Source: Candidatus Methylospira mobilis
Lineage (GTDB): Bacteria; Pseudomonadota; Gammaproteobacteria; Methylococcales; Methylococcaceae
Reading direction: 5' to 3'
DNA length: 64,000 nucleotides
Assembly: GCF_009498235.1 (NCBI RefSeq)
Contig: NZ_CP044205.1
Location: 2,729,389 to 2,793,388 of the forward strand
The position numbers and the translations under genes are program-made. Every line of letters begins with the position of its first letter. Positions within the stretch are counted from its first letter, which is position 1. A model generated the notes under the pieces. The model was not told where the DNA came from and searched no databases. It saw only the letters and a list, made by a program, of their open reading frames with translations. Shown piece by piece: positions 20,575-31,727 of the stretch.

Positions 20575-21144
20575 GTGAAAATATCGATTTCAACCAATGT
20601 CCTCGGCCATACCTTCTGGTTGCTGCTGGTCGCCGGAACCTGGTGGCTGGCCAACTACATAAAAATTATCGAACCCACGTCCAAACGTGAAAGCGGTCAG
20701 GTCGATTACTATACGACAAATCTGATACGCACCGTGATGAACGCCGAAGGAATTCCCAAAGAAACGCTTATAGCCGAAAGGATGACGCACTACAAGAACG
20801 ACGACCACAGTTTTCTGGTGAAACCGGTCATGACATTGTTCAAGGAAGGGAAAAAACCTTGGATCATACACTCCGATACCGCGACCTTACTGGAAGGAGG
20901 CAAGACCATACTGATGCACGACGACGTACTGGCGACAAAGGAGCTGGACGAGGGAGGTCAAACCGAGATTACCACCCGCAATGTTACCTATATACCGGAT
21001 AAAAATTATGCCGAAACCGCGGAAGACGCCCAGATGATTGCGCCTCATGACAAAGTTACCGGACACGGCGCGCAAATCTATTTCGAACCGGACCTTCTAA
21101 TCACGCTGTTGAGCCAGGTAAGGAGACGGCATGAAGTACAATAA
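20575..21144 (+). CDS. lptC: LptC, LPS export bitopic membrane protein
   Basis: A 189-residue protein with one N-terminal membrane helix (FWLLLVAGTWWLANYI) and a periplasmic OstA-like beta-jellyroll. It links the LptBFG ABC transporter to the LptA bridge. It starts with GTG at 20575 and its end overlaps lptA by 14 bases. Sequence conservation in this family is low, so the call rests on topology, size and the kdsC-lptC-lptA-lptB context. Confidence 0.9.
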   Translation: MKISISTNVLGHTFWLLLVAGTWWLANYIKIIEPTSKRESGQVDYYTTNLIRTVMNAEGIPKETLIAERMTHYKNDDHSFLVKPVMTLFKEGKKPWIIHSDTATLLEGGKTILMHDDVLATKELDEGGQTEITTRNVTYIPDKNYAETAEDAQMIAPHDKVTGHGAQIYFEPDLLITLLSQVRRRHEVQ

Positions 21145-21676
21145 ATATTTGAGTATTTCAGGGTTGACCCTGGCCTTATGCGCGGTGAACTGCTTCGCGC
21201 TGGAAACGGACGGCAAACAGCCGATCTATATCGAGGCGGATAACGCTGTTTATGACGAAAAAAAGGAACTGACCATCTACACGGGAAACGTTCATTATCA
21301 GCAGGGCAGCATTGAAAGCTGGTCGGACCGCATGGAAGTTTTTCAGAAAGACGGAAAAACCGATAAAGTAATCAACTTCGGCAACCCTACCCGTCTGAAG
21401 CAAACGCCGGAACCCGACAAAGCGGACTGGCATGGCCTGGGTTTGCGCTCGGAGTATTATCCGGAAACACGCATATTGATACTGTTCGACAAAGCCCTGG
21501 CCTGGCAAGGCGTTACACCGGAGAAAAGCGACCGCGTAACCAGCGACCGCATCGAATATGACATTGAGCACTCGATCATGAAGGCCGGCGTCACGACTAA
21601 AAGCGGAGAAGCTCCGCCCAGCTCCCAGCGCGTACATGTCACTCTGGAGCCGTCCGAAGTCAAGGAAGCAAAATGA
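21131..21676 (+). CDS. lptA: LptA, periplasmic LPS transport protein
   Basis: A 181-residue periplasmic protein with signal peptide (about residues 1-23, ending NCFA) and the OstA domain opening [20 protein letters not shown]. It forms the bridge that carries LPS across the periplasm to LptD. The stop overlaps the lptB start by four bases. Confidence 0.94.
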   Translation: MKYNKYLSISGLTLALCAVNCFALETDGKQPIYIEADNAVYDEKKELTIYTGNVHYQQGSIESWSDRMEVFQKDGKTDKVINFGNPTRLKQTPEPDKADWHGLGLRSEYYPETRILILFDKALAWQGVTPEKSDRVTSDRIEYDIEHSIMKAGVTTKSGEAPPSSQRVHVTLEPSEVKEAK

Positions 21677-22407
21677 CAAGACACAGCACGCTTTCGGCAT
21701 CGCACATCAGTAAAACCTACAATAAGCGCAAGGTGGTTAACGATGTTTCCATCAGCATGCACAATGGGGAAATCGTCGGGCTGCTCGGACCCAACGGCGC
21801 CGGGAAAACCACCAGCTTCTACATGATAGTCGGATTGATCCGCCCGGACAGCGGCAGCATACACCTGGACAATCAAGCCATTACCTACATGCCCATGCAT
21901 GCGCGCGCGCGCAAGGGTATCGGCTATCTGCCTCAGGAAGCCTCCATTTTCAAAAAACTGAGCGTAGCGGATAACCTGCGCGCTGTGCTGGAATTACGCC
22001 CTGAATTGACGCGCGGGCAGCGCGAAATCCGAATCGAAGAGCTGCTGGAAGAGCTCAGCGTGTCGCATCTGCGCAACCAGCCGGCCATGGGCTTGTCCGG
22101 CGGCGAAAGACGCCGTGTAGAGATTGCGCGCGCTTTGGCCTGCGAACCCCGGTTCATGCTGCTCGACGAGCCGTTTGCCGGCGTAGACCCCATATCCATC
22201 ATCGATATCAAAAAAATTATCGAACACCTCCGAGAGCGCGGCATCGGCATATTGATCACCGAACATAACGTCAGGGAAACGCTGGGAATCTGCGATCGCG
22301 CCTATATACTCAACAGTGGAAGCGTGATAGCGGCGGGCAGCGCCGCCGAGGTAGTCAACAATCAGGAAGTCCGCGATGTCTATCTAGGCGAGCATTTTTC
22401 GCTTTAG
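21673..22407 (+). CDS. lptB: LptB, LPS export ABC transporter ATP-binding protein
   Basis: A 244-residue ABC ATPase powering LPS extraction with LptFG. Walker A is [11 protein letters not shown], signature [15 protein letters not shown], Walker [15 protein letters not shown], and the switch region is [11 protein letters not shown]. Immediately coupled to lptA. lptF and lptG are not in the window, as usual. Confidence 0.97.
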   Translation: MTRHSTLSASHISKTYNKRKVVNDVSISMHNGEIVGLLGPNGAGKTTSFYMIVGLIRPDSGSIHLDNQAITYMPMHARARKGIGYLPQEASIFKKLSVADNLRAVLELRPELTRGQREIRIEELLEELSVSHLRNQPAMGLSGGERRRVEIARALACEPRFMLLDEPFAGVDPISIIDIKKIIEHLRERGIGILITEHNVRETLGICDRAYILNSGSVIAAGSAAEVVNNQEVRDVYLGEHFSL

Positions 22408-22451
22408 AATTTCAGGAATCCATCCCTCAATCGAATGTTTACTCTGGCCCG

Positions 22452-22485
22452 CACACCTCCGGACTGCGTTGCATGAAGTCCGGCT
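22452..22485. other. Small hairpin in the lptB-rpoN gap
   Basis: The 220-base gap between lptB and rpoN contains a 7-bp stem, CCGGACT with AGTCCGG around an 11-base loop, not followed by a T-run. It could attenuate transcription between the LPS genes and rpoN. Nothing else is recognised in the gap. Confidence 0.3.
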
Positions 22486-22627
22486 ACGGCGGCGCGAATC
22501 CCCGCCTATGCGCCAATGGAGAAGAAAGCCGCTGTTTTCCTTTGCAGTCCCGCGCAAGCTCGATTAATATATCCAAGTTATCCATGCAATAAACAGACCA
22601 TCAAGGCAAAAGGCTCGCTTCAACATC

Positions 22628-24076
22628 ATGAAACAATCTCTGCATCTCCGGCTTGGGCAACAATTGGCCATGACTCCCCAATTACAGCAAGCAATCAAGT
22701 TGCTGCAATTGTCTACACTGGACCTGCAACTGGAAATACAGCAAGCGCTGGATTCCAATATGATGCTGGAATTGGCTGAAGAGGAAAACAGTGTCGCCGA
22801 ACAAATCGAGACGCCGCGGGAGGAAGCGGAATACGCCGAACTATCCAACTTCAACACGGCTTCAGAGATTCCGGTCGAACTCGGAACGGATTCATCATGG
22901 GACGATGTCTACGGCAATTCCCAGAGTTATACCGCTTCCGCCGCTGAATACGATAATGACGATTATCTGCAACAATACCGGCCGACGCAAACACTGGAAG
23001 AGCATTTAATCTGGCAGATGGAGCTGACGCCTTTCAGCGACCAGGATAAAGCCATAGCGACAGCCATCATTGATGCGATCAACGAAGACGGCTATTTGAC
23101 AACATCCATTGATGAGATACATCAAGGCCTGCTGAGCCAGATGGAAGAGCTTGACCTCAGCGAGCTGGTAGCCGTGCTTCACAGAATACAACAATTCGAC
23201 CCACCCGGCGTCGCCGCCGCCGATCTTGCGGACTGCCTCAGCATACAACTGCGGCAACTGGCCGACGACACGCCATGGAAGGCGAAAGCGCTCGAACTGA
23301 CCGCTCATCATCTTGCGCTTCTAGGTTCCAGAGATCTGACGAAACTGCGCCGCGTGCTGGATATGAGCGAAGACGAACTGGCCGAGGTGGTTGCGCTGAT
23401 ACGAACTCTGGAACCCAAACCCGGCAGCCGCATCCAGCTTGATGAACCGCAATACATCGTTCCCGATGTATTTATCAGCCGCAAGGGAGGGGACTGGATC
23501 GTGTCCATCAATCCGGACACCTCTCCGGCTTTACGCGTAAACCCATATTATTCCAACCTGATTAAACGCGCGGACAACAGCTCCGACAATATCAGCATGA
23601 AAACGCATTTACAGGAAGCGCGCTGGTTTATCAAAAGCCTGCAAAGCCGCAATGAAACCTTGCTCAAGGTGGCGCGCTCCATCGTCGATCACCAGCGCGA
23701 CTTTTTCGAATTCGGAGCACGCGCGATGAAACCGCTGGTGCTGCGCGAAGTAGCGGAAGAGGTCGGCATGCACGAATCCACCATTTCACGCGTAACCAAC
23801 CAAAAATACATGCATACCCCCAATGGCGTGTACGAGTTCAAATATTTCTTTTCCAGTCATGTGGGAACCGAAGGCGGCGGCGAATGTTCCGCCATCGCGA
23901 TCAAGGCTTTCATCAAGGAACTGATAGAAAACGAAGATCCCAATAAACCGTTAAGCGATCACAGCCTATCCGAAGCCATGAACAAAACCGGCATACATGT
24001 TGCACGCAGAACCGTCGCGAAATATCGCGAGGCAATGAATATACTGCCGTCAAACGAAAGGAAACGGACCTTTTAA
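22628..24076 (+). CDS. rpoN: RNA polymerase sigma-54 factor
   Basis: A 482-residue sigma-54. The glutamine-rich N-terminal region I (QQLAMTPQLQQAIKLLQLST) binds activators; an acidic region II follows; the core-binding and HTH regions are normal; and the C-terminus has the RpoN box ARRTVAKYREAMNILPSNER that reads the -24 element. It is four bases upstream of rapZ. The hpf and ptsN genes that usually separate rpoN and rapZ are missing. Confidence 0.98.
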   Translation: MKQSLHLRLGQQLAMTPQLQQAIKLLQLSTLDLQLEIQQALDSNMMLELAEEENSVAEQIETPREEAEYAELSNFNTASEIPVELGTDSSWDDVYGNSQSYTASAAEYDNDDYLQQYRPTQTLEEHLIWQMELTPFSDQDKAIATAIIDAINEDGYLTTSIDEIHQGLLSQMEELDLSELVAVLHRIQQFDPPGVAAADLADCLSIQLRQLADDTPWKAKALELTAHHLALLGSRDLTKLRRVLDMSEDELAEVVALIRTLEPKPGSRIQLDEPQYIVPDVFISRKGGDWIVSINPDTSPALRVNPYYSNLIKRADNSSDNISMKTHLQEARWFIKSLQSRNETLLKVARSIVDHQRDFFEFGARAMKPLVLREVAEEVGMHESTISRVTNQKYMHTPNGVYEFKYFFSSHVGTEGGGECSAIAIKAFIKELIENEDPNKPLSDHSLSEAMNKTGIHVARRTVAKYREAMNILPSNERKRTF

Positions 24077-24079
24077 GCC

Positions 24080-24937
24080 ATGAAATTGATTATCGTCAGC
24101 GGATTGTCCGGCTCAGGCAAAAGTATTGCGCTGGAAACATTGGAAGATTGCGGCTATTACTGTATAGACAACCTGCCCATAGCCCTGCTGAACGGCTTCA
24201 TCAGTGAGGCAATGATCACCAATCGCGTCACTTTCCAGAAAACCGCCATAGGCATCGACGCGCGCAATCCAGGAGAAAGCCTCGAACACTTCCCATCGAC
24301 TCGGGCGATGATGCAGGATCATGGCATTGATTGCAGCGTGATTTTTTTACAAGCCGCACCTTCGACATTACTGAAGCGTTTCAGCGAAACGCGCCGCAAA
24401 CATCCGCTAACGGATGCCGCACATTCGCTGCCCGAGGCCATCGAGTGGGAAAGAGGCGTATTAGAGCCTATTTCCAGGGAAGCCGATCTGGTTATCGATA
24501 CGACTTATACCCATGTACACCAACTGAGGGAATTAATATTCGAGCGCGTAGGCATGCGTAACGAACATTTAATGTCCCTTTGCTTCCAGTCTTTCGGATT
24601 CAAGAACGGTTTGCCTCTGGACACCGACTTTTTATTCGATGCGCGCTGTCTGCCTAATCCGCATTGGGAACCCAACCTCAGAAGTAAAACGGGGAAAGAC
24701 AGGGAAGTAAACGATTTCCTGTCCGCTATCCCGGAAGTTATGAATTTTTTAGGCGATATCAACGCCTTCATGGAGCGTTGGCTGCCCCGCTTCGAAGCGG
24801 AGCGCCGCAGCTATCTGAACATATCGGTAGGCTGCACCGGCGGGCAGCACCGCTCGGTTTTTTTGATCGAAGCGCTCGCCCGGCATTTTCAGTCGTCGTC
24901 TTATGACATCCTGGTACGTCACAGGGATTTATCGTAA
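24080..24937 (+). CDS. rapZ: RapZ-family RNase adapter / nucleotide-binding protein
   Basis: A 285-residue RapZ (YvcJ) protein with Walker A GLSGSGKS at residues 8-15, a conserved EDCGYYCIDNLPIALL segment and a C-terminal domain with SVGCTGGQHRSVFLIEAL. In enterobacteria it senses glucosamine 6-phosphate and directs RNase E to GlmZ. Here only the family is sure, not that regulon. Close coupling with rpoN suggests co-expression. Confidence 0.95.
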   Translation: MKLIIVSGLSGSGKSIALETLEDCGYYCIDNLPIALLNGFISEAMITNRVTFQKTAIGIDARNPGESLEHFPSTRAMMQDHGIDCSVIFLQAAPSTLLKRFSETRRKHPLTDAAHSLPEAIEWERGVLEPISREADLVIDTTYTHVHQLRELIFERVGMRNEHLMSLCFQSFGFKNGLPLDTDFLFDARCLPNPHWEPNLRSKTGKDREVNDFLSAIPEVMNFLGDINAFMERWLPRFEAERRSYLNISVGCTGGQHRSVFLIEALARHFQSSSYDILVRHRDLS

Positions 24938-24982
24938 CCTTCCCTATTCTGCTTCTGGCTTCCAGGTTTGCACTTTTAATAG

Positions 24983-25372
24983 TTACATATTTTTAATGTA
25001 ACCGACGAGTTTTTTATCCTCTCTGGCGGTATGACTAACAAACCATTCAAATAAAAACTCAAATACGTCATGCGCTGAAATATCTCCGGAAATAAATGGA
25101 TTGTATTTCTCGTGAATTTCCTCCAGTAGCTTTTTGTGCATTTCCGCATGTCGTCTGTCGTCCGGATAATTATATTCTATCATTATATTTTCTTCGCTCA
25201 GAAAATGAAATTCAGCGTACTTGTTGATTTCCTTGAATACACGAATCAGCTTTTCCTTTGACTCGCCTTTTGTTTCCGTTTCATGAAAATCTATGATCAG
25301 ACTTAAAAACAAACGATGTTGCGAGTCGATCTTTTCATTACCAATTTCATACTTGCTTTCCCATTTCAGCAT
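24983..25372 (-). CDS. Bacteriohemerythrin
   Basis: A 129-residue single-domain hemerythrin, a non-heme di-iron oxygen-binding protein. All seven iron ligands can be placed: His19, His56, Glu60, His75, His79, His114 and Asp119, in the motifs HFLSE, HAEMH and HTARED. A strong AAGGAGG precedes the ATG. Such proteins are abundant in methanotrophs, where oxygen supply to methane monooxygenase has been proposed as a role; here that is inference. It stands alone, convergent with rapZ, and is richer in A+T than its neighbours. Confidence 0.93.
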   Translation of the reverse strand: MLKWESKYEIGNEKIDSQHRLFLSLIIDFHETETKGESKEKLIRVFKEINKYAEFHFLSEENIMIEYNYPDDRRHAEMHKKLLEEIHEKYNPFISGDISAHDVFEFLFEWFVSHTAREDKKLVGYIKNM

Positions 25373-26943
<1,571 letters not shown>

Positions 26944-26995
26944 GCGTATCACCGGCGACATCAAAAATACTACAACATGCAGGCGGGGTACCAAA

Positions 26996-28696
26996 ATGAG
27001 TCAAAAAACCCTCTACGACAAGCTATGGGACGAACATGTGGTTCAGACCGATCCCGATGGTTCCACACTGATCTATATCGATCGGCACCTGATCCATGAA
27101 GTAACCTCGCCCCAGGCGTTCGAGGGATTGAGTCTGGCCGGGCGGCAGCCCTGGCGCATAGACGCCAATCTGGCGGTGGCGGATCACAATGTACCGACCA
27201 CCGGGCGCGAACACGGAATTGCCGATCCCGTTTCCCGGCTGCAAGTAGAAACGCTGGATGCAAACTGCGCCAAATACGGCATCACCGAGTTCGGCATGAA
27301 TGATCCGCGCCAGGGCATCGTGCATGTCATCGGGCCGGAGCAAGGCGCTACGCTGCCGGGCATGACCATCGTATGCGGCGACTCGCACACATCAACGCAC
27401 GGCGCTTTCGGCGCGCTGGCTTTCGGCATCGGCACTTCCGAAGTCGAACATGTGCTGGCCACCCAGTGCCTGGTGCAGAAAAAAGCCAAAAACATGCGGG
27501 TGCGCATTGATGGCGTGGCGCCTGACGATGTGACCGCCAAAGACATCATACTTGCAGTCATCGGGCGACTCGGCACCGCCGGCGGCACCGGCTACACCAT
27601 AGAGTTTGCCGGAGACGCGATCAACGCGCTCAGCATGGAAGGCCGCATGACGGTATGCAACATGGCAATTGAGGCCGGAGCCAAGGCGGGACTTATCGCG
27701 GTTGACGACACGACGTTGGCTTACCTGAAGGAGCGCCCCTACGCGCCGAAGGGAGAACTGTTCGATCAGGCGGTTACTGCATGGAAACAGTTGCATAGCG
27801 ATGCCGATGCGCAATTCGATGCGGAAATCGTGGTGGATGCAGGCAAGCTGCAACCCCAGGTTACCTGGGGAACATCGCCGGAAATGGTTATCGCCATAGA
27901 CGCGCGCATTCCCGATCCGGCTGCGGAAGCGGATGGAGTCAAGCGCGAAGCCATGACCAGAGCACTGGAGTATATGAGCCTGCAACCGGGAACGCCTATT
28001 TCGGAGATTCGGATCGACCAGGCTTTTATCGGCTCCTGCACCAATGCGCGCATTGAGGATTTGCGCGCCGCAGCAGCCGTCGCCAAGGGCCGCCACAAAG
28101 ACTCGGGCGTTAAACAGGTGCTGGTATCACCCGGCTCGGGTCTGGTCAAACGTCAGGCTGAAGACGAAGGTCTGGACAAAATCTTCATTGAAGCGGGATT
28201 TGAATGGCGCGATCCCGGCTGCTCCATGTGTCTGGCGATGAATACCGACCGCCTGGAACCCGGCGAGCGCTGCGCGTCTACATCCAACCGCAACTTCGAG
28301 GGACGCCAGGGCTATATGAGCCGTACCCATCTGGTCAGCCCGGCGATGGCCGCGGCGGCAGCGATAGCTGGTCATTTTATCGATATCCGCGCCCTCGCAC
28401 CCGTGGCGAAAACGGAGCAAGCGGCAACGCTCGCCGACACTTCCCCGGAAACTATCCAAACCGGGACGGAAGTAAACAGCGCTGCTACGGCACACGACGC
28501 AGCGATAAGCAATGCCGAGAACGCGGAGCAATCAGAAGCAGCGCACCTCGAAGCATCCTCTTCTCATGTGCGGAACGAGGATAACGAAGCACAGACCTAT
28601 ACGCATGTGGCGCCACATCACGCGCCGTCCGCAGTGTCTGGCCCACGCAAAAAAAGCGCTCACAGCGACCGCAAACGCGCTAACAAATCGAGATGA
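26996..28696 (+). CDS. leuC: 3-isopropylmalate dehydratase large subunit with unusual C-terminal tail
   Basis: The LeuC subunit of isopropylmalate isomerase (leucine pathway), a [4Fe-4S] aconitase-family protein. Iron-sulfur cysteines are seen in [14 protein letters not shown] and [11 protein letters not shown]. The normal LeuC end (AGHFIDIR) falls near residue 465, but the frame runs on to residue 566. The extra 99 residues are low-complexity, rich in Ala, Glu, Ser and His, ending in the basic stretch [15 protein letters not shown]. No frameshift is needed and leuD starts 16 bases after the stop, so the tail appears genuine. Its role is unknown. Confidence 0.95.
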   Translation: MSQKTLYDKLWDEHVVQTDPDGSTLIYIDRHLIHEVTSPQAFEGLSLAGRQPWRIDANLAVADHNVPTTGREHGIADPVSRLQVETLDANCAKYGITEFGMNDPRQGIVHVIGPEQGATLPGMTIVCGDSHTSTHGAFGALAFGIGTSEVEHVLATQCLVQKKAKNMRVRIDGVAPDDVTAKDIILAVIGRLGTAGGTGYTIEFAGDAINALSMEGRMTVCNMAIEAGAKAGLIAVDDTTLAYLKERPYAPKGELFDQAVTAWKQLHSDADAQFDAEIVVDAGKLQPQVTWGTSPEMVIAIDARIPDPAAEADGVKREAMTRALEYMSLQPGTPISEIRIDQAFIGSCTNARIEDLRAAAAVAKGRHKDSGVKQVLVSPGSGLVKRQAEDEGLDKIFIEAGFEWRDPGCSMCLAMNTDRLEPGERCASTSNRNFEGRQGYMSRTHLVSPAMAAAAAIAGHFIDIRALAPVAKTEQAATLADTSPETIQTGTEVNSAATAHDAAISNAENAEQSEAAHLEASSSHVRNEDNEAQTYTHVAPHHAPSAVSGPRKKSAHSDRKRANKSR

Positions 28697-28712
28697 GAGG
28701 AGAAATACCACC

Positions 28713-29360
28713 ATGCAACCTTTCAGAAAAATCAATTCGCGCGTAGTCCCGCTGGATCGTCCCAACGTCGATACCGATGCGATTATCCCGAAGCAATTCC
28801 TGAAATCGATCAAACGCAGCGGTTTCGGACCTTACCTGTTCGATGAGTGGCGCTATCTGGACAGAGGCGAACCGGGCATGGATTGTACCCGCCGTCCGCT
28901 GAATCCTGAATTTATCCTGAACAAGCCGGTCTATTTCACCTCACGCATCCTGCTGGCGCGCGAAAATTTCGGTTGCGGCTCTTCGCGCGAGCATGCGCCC
29001 TGGGCGCTGGAAGATTACGGTTTCAAGGTCATTATCGCGCCCAGCTTTGGCGATATTTTTTACAATAATTGCTTCAAGAACGGCCTGCTGCCTATTATCT
29101 TGAGCAACGCCGAAATTGACAGCCTGTTCAAGCAATGCTCGGTAAGCTTTACCTTGACGGTCGATTTGTCCGAGCAAATCATAACAACCTCGTACGGCGA
29201 AGAAATACCGTTTATCATTGACCCTTCGCGTAAACATCGTTTGCTGAAAGGACTGGACGACATCGGCTTGACCTTGAAACATGCCAATGCCATCCGCGCT
29301 TATGAAGCCAAACGCGCTGTTGAAGCACCATGGCTGTTTCCCGCACAGAGCCACGCGTAA
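28713..29360 (+). CDS. leuD: 3-isopropylmalate dehydratase small subunit
   Basis: A 215-residue LeuD, the swivel-domain partner of LeuC. It starts [20 protein letters not shown] after GAGAGGAG; the longer frame overlapping leuC is a shadow. Family blocks: [14 protein letters not shown] and [20 protein letters not shown]. Complete, with the end [16 protein letters not shown]. Confidence 0.97.
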   Translation: MQPFRKINSRVVPLDRPNVDTDAIIPKQFLKSIKRSGFGPYLFDEWRYLDRGEPGMDCTRRPLNPEFILNKPVYFTSRILLARENFGCGSSREHAPWALEDYGFKVIIAPSFGDIFYNNCFKNGLLPIILSNAEIDSLFKQCSVSFTLTVDLSEQIITTSYGEEIPFIIDPSRKHRLLKGLDDIGLTLKHANAIRAYEAKRAVEAPWLFPAQSHA

Positions 29361-29439
29361 TCATTCATCTCCGTCTGGTAGAGCACTGCATATTTAAACC
29401 AAAGCCCTTATCAGCGATCTGCACAAGTCTGCAAGCGAA

Positions 29440-29575
29440 TGTTTTATCCCCTATCCCTCAGGGAGAGGGACAGGGGTGAGGGAGACATGAGCCGGATGCT
29501 TGCAGCAACATCATGGAAAGTCCATGAGTTTTTAGCCCTCACCCCAACCCTCTTCCGCAGGAGAGGGGCACCTGA
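29440..29575. repeat. Dispersed inverted repeat between leuD and leuB
   Basis: Two arms, CCCTCAGGGAGAGGGACAGG followed by GGTGAGGG at about 29455-29482, and CCCTCACCCCAACCCTCTTC at about 29538-29557, are inverted relative to each other, with the second followed by CGCAGGAGAGGG. This is the common proteobacterial 'CCCTCACCCC' intergenic repeat. It occupies most of the 250-base gap that breaks the leu operon, and could fold into a large hairpin. Confidence 0.7.
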
Positions 29576-29610
29576 CAAACGCACAAACACACTGCTCAAC
29601 ATTACCAACT

Positions 29611-30699
29611 ATGACCAAAAAAATCGCAATACTACCCGGTGACGGCATCGGCCCGGAAATTGTTAACGAAACCATAAAAGTACTCGACGCCCTGCGTAGC
29701 GGCTTCGGCCTGAATGTCGAAACCGAACAAGGCCTGATCGGCGGCGCTGCCTACGACGCCACCGGCACCCCGTTTCCTGAGGCCACGCTGAAACTGGCGC
29801 AGGATGCCGACGCGATACTGCTGGGCGCGGTAGGCGGTCCCAAGTGGGAACCACTCGACTATGCCCTGCGCCCGGAACGCGGCCTGCTCGGCCTGCGCGC
29901 CGGACTGGAGTTGTTCGCCAACCTGCGCCCTGCCCTGCTCTACCCGCAACTGCTGGATGCATCGACACTGAAAGCGGACGTCGTATCCAACCTCGACCTG
30001 ATGATTATTCGCGAACTGACCGGCGGCATCTATTTCGGCAAGCCGCGCGGACGCCGCATCAACGACAGCAACGAACGCGAAGGCTACAATACGCTGGTTT
30101 ACAGCGAATCGGAAATCAGCCGCATCGCGCATATCGGCTTCCAGATCGCGCGCAAGCGCCAGAAACGCCTGTGCTCCATCGACAAAGCCAACGTCCTCGA
30201 ATGCACCGAATTGTGGCGCGAGGTGGTGATCGAAGTCGGCAAGGAATACCCGGACGTCGCGCTAAGCCATATGTACGTCGACAATGCCGCCATGCAGCTG
30301 GTACGCAACCCGAAACAGTTCGACGTGATGCTGACCGACAACCTGTTCGGCGATATCCTTTCCGACTGCGCGGCGATGCTGACCGGCTCCATCGGCATGC
30401 TGCCGTCGGCTTCGCTCGATAAAAACGGCAAAGGCATGTACGAGCCGATACACGGCTCCGCGCCGGATATCGCCGGACGCAACGTCGCCAACCCGATTGC
30501 AACCGTCCTGTCGCTGGCGATGCTGCTGCGCTACAGCTTCGACGACGACGCCACGGCTACGCATATCGAACAGGCCATACAGGCTGCGCTGGATGCGGGT
30601 TGCCGTACCGCCGATATTTATTCGGAAGGCACGCGAAAAGTAAGCACGACGGAAATGGGCGACGCTATCGTCTCCGCGTTGCTGGCGAGGAAATCATGA
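29611..30699 (+). CDS. leuB: 3-isopropylmalate dehydrogenase
   Basis: A 362-residue NAD-dependent decarboxylating dehydrogenase of leucine synthesis. Typical blocks: [14 protein letters not shown], the [14 protein letters not shown] substrate loop, [16 protein letters not shown], and the [20 protein letters not shown] nucleotide region. Its stop codon overlaps the asd start (ATGA). Confidence 0.97.
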   Translation: MTKKIAILPGDGIGPEIVNETIKVLDALRSGFGLNVETEQGLIGGAAYDATGTPFPEATLKLAQDADAILLGAVGGPKWEPLDYALRPERGLLGLRAGLELFANLRPALLYPQLLDASTLKADVVSNLDLMIIRELTGGIYFGKPRGRRINDSNEREGYNTLVYSESEISRIAHIGFQIARKRQKRLCSIDKANVLECTELWREVVIEVGKEYPDVALSHMYVDNAAMQLVRNPKQFDVMLTDNLFGDILSDCAAMLTGSIGMLPSASLDKNGKGMYEPIHGSAPDIAGRNVANPIATVLSLAMLLRYSFDDDATATHIEQAIQAALDAGCRTADIYSEGTRKVSTTEMGDAIVSALLARKS

Positions 30700-31721
30700 G
30701 CAGAAAAATTTATAACGTTGCCATACTCGGCGCTACCGGCGCGGTTGGCGAAACCATGCTCTCCATACTGGAGCAGCGTCATTTTCCGGTGGGTGAAGTG
30801 TTCGCGCTGGCCAGCGCGCGCTCGGCAGGCAATCGCGTGGAATTCAAGGGCGATACCCTGCTGGTGCAGGATGTCGCCGCTTTCAATTGGAGCCAGGCGC
30901 AAATCGGCCTGTTTTCCGCCGGCGCATCCGTGTCCGCGCAATGGGCTCCGGTTGCGGCGGAAGCCGGTTGCGTGGTCATCGACAATACCTCCTGCTTCCG
31001 CTACGACGACGACATCCCGCTGGTGGTGCCGGAAGTCAATCCGGGCGCAATAGGCGAGTATCGCAATCGCGGCATCATCGCCAATCCGAACTGTTCCACC
31101 ATCCAGATGCTGGTGGCGCTTAAACCAATCCACGACGCCGTGGGCATAGCGCGCATCAACGTCTGTACCTATCAGGCGGTTTCCGGCAAAGGCAAATCGG
31201 CAATAGACGAACTGGCCAGCCAGACCGCGGCCTTGCTGAACGGCAAGCCCGCGCGCTGCGAAGTTTTCCCGAAGCAGATCGCTTTCAACGTACTGCCGGA
31301 AATCGACGTATTCATGGACAACGGCTACACCAAGGAAGAAATGAAAATGGTCTGGGAAACGCGCAAGATCATCGGAGACGACAGCATACTGGTCAACCCG
31401 ACCGCCGTCCGCGTGCCGGTTTTCTACGGCCACTCGGAAGCCGTTCATATCGAAACGCACCAAAAAATCACCGCGCAGCACGCGCGCGAACTGCTGGAAG
31501 CCGCGCCGGGCGTGCGCGTAATCGATACGCACCAACCGGGCGGTTATCCGACAGCCGCCGGCGAATCCGCCGGTGAAGATCCGGTCTTCGTCGGGCGTAT
31601 CCGCGAGGATATTTCCCATCCGCTGGGGCTGAACCTATGGATCGTTTCCGACAACATCCGCAAGGGCGCGGCTTTGAACAGCGTACAAATCGCAGAACAA
31701 CTGATCGAACACTGGCTGTAA
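30696..31721 (+). CDS. asd: Aspartate-semialdehyde dehydrogenase
   Basis: A 341-residue NADP-dependent enzyme of lysine, threonine and methionine synthesis. [20 protein letters not shown] binds NADP, the catalytic Cys is in NPNCSTIQM, and [10 protein letters not shown]-type and HSEAVHIET blocks are present. The ATG overlaps the leuB stop by four bases. leuCDB-asd-fimV is a standard gammaproteobacterial order. Confidence 0.97.
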   Translation: MSRKIYNVAILGATGAVGETMLSILEQRHFPVGEVFALASARSAGNRVEFKGDTLLVQDVAAFNWSQAQIGLFSAGASVSAQWAPVAAEAGCVVIDNTSCFRYDDDIPLVVPEVNPGAIGEYRNRGIIANPNCSTIQMLVALKPIHDAVGIARINVCTYQAVSGKGKSAIDELASQTAALLNGKPARCEVFPKQIAFNVLPEIDVFMDNGYTKEEMKMVWETRKIIGDDSILVNPTAVRVPVFYGHSEAVHIETHQKITAQHARELLEAAPGVRVIDTHQPGGYPTAAGESAGEDPVFVGRIREDISHPLGLNLWIVSDNIRKGAALNSVQIAEQLIEHWL

Positions 31722-31727
31722 CCAAAA

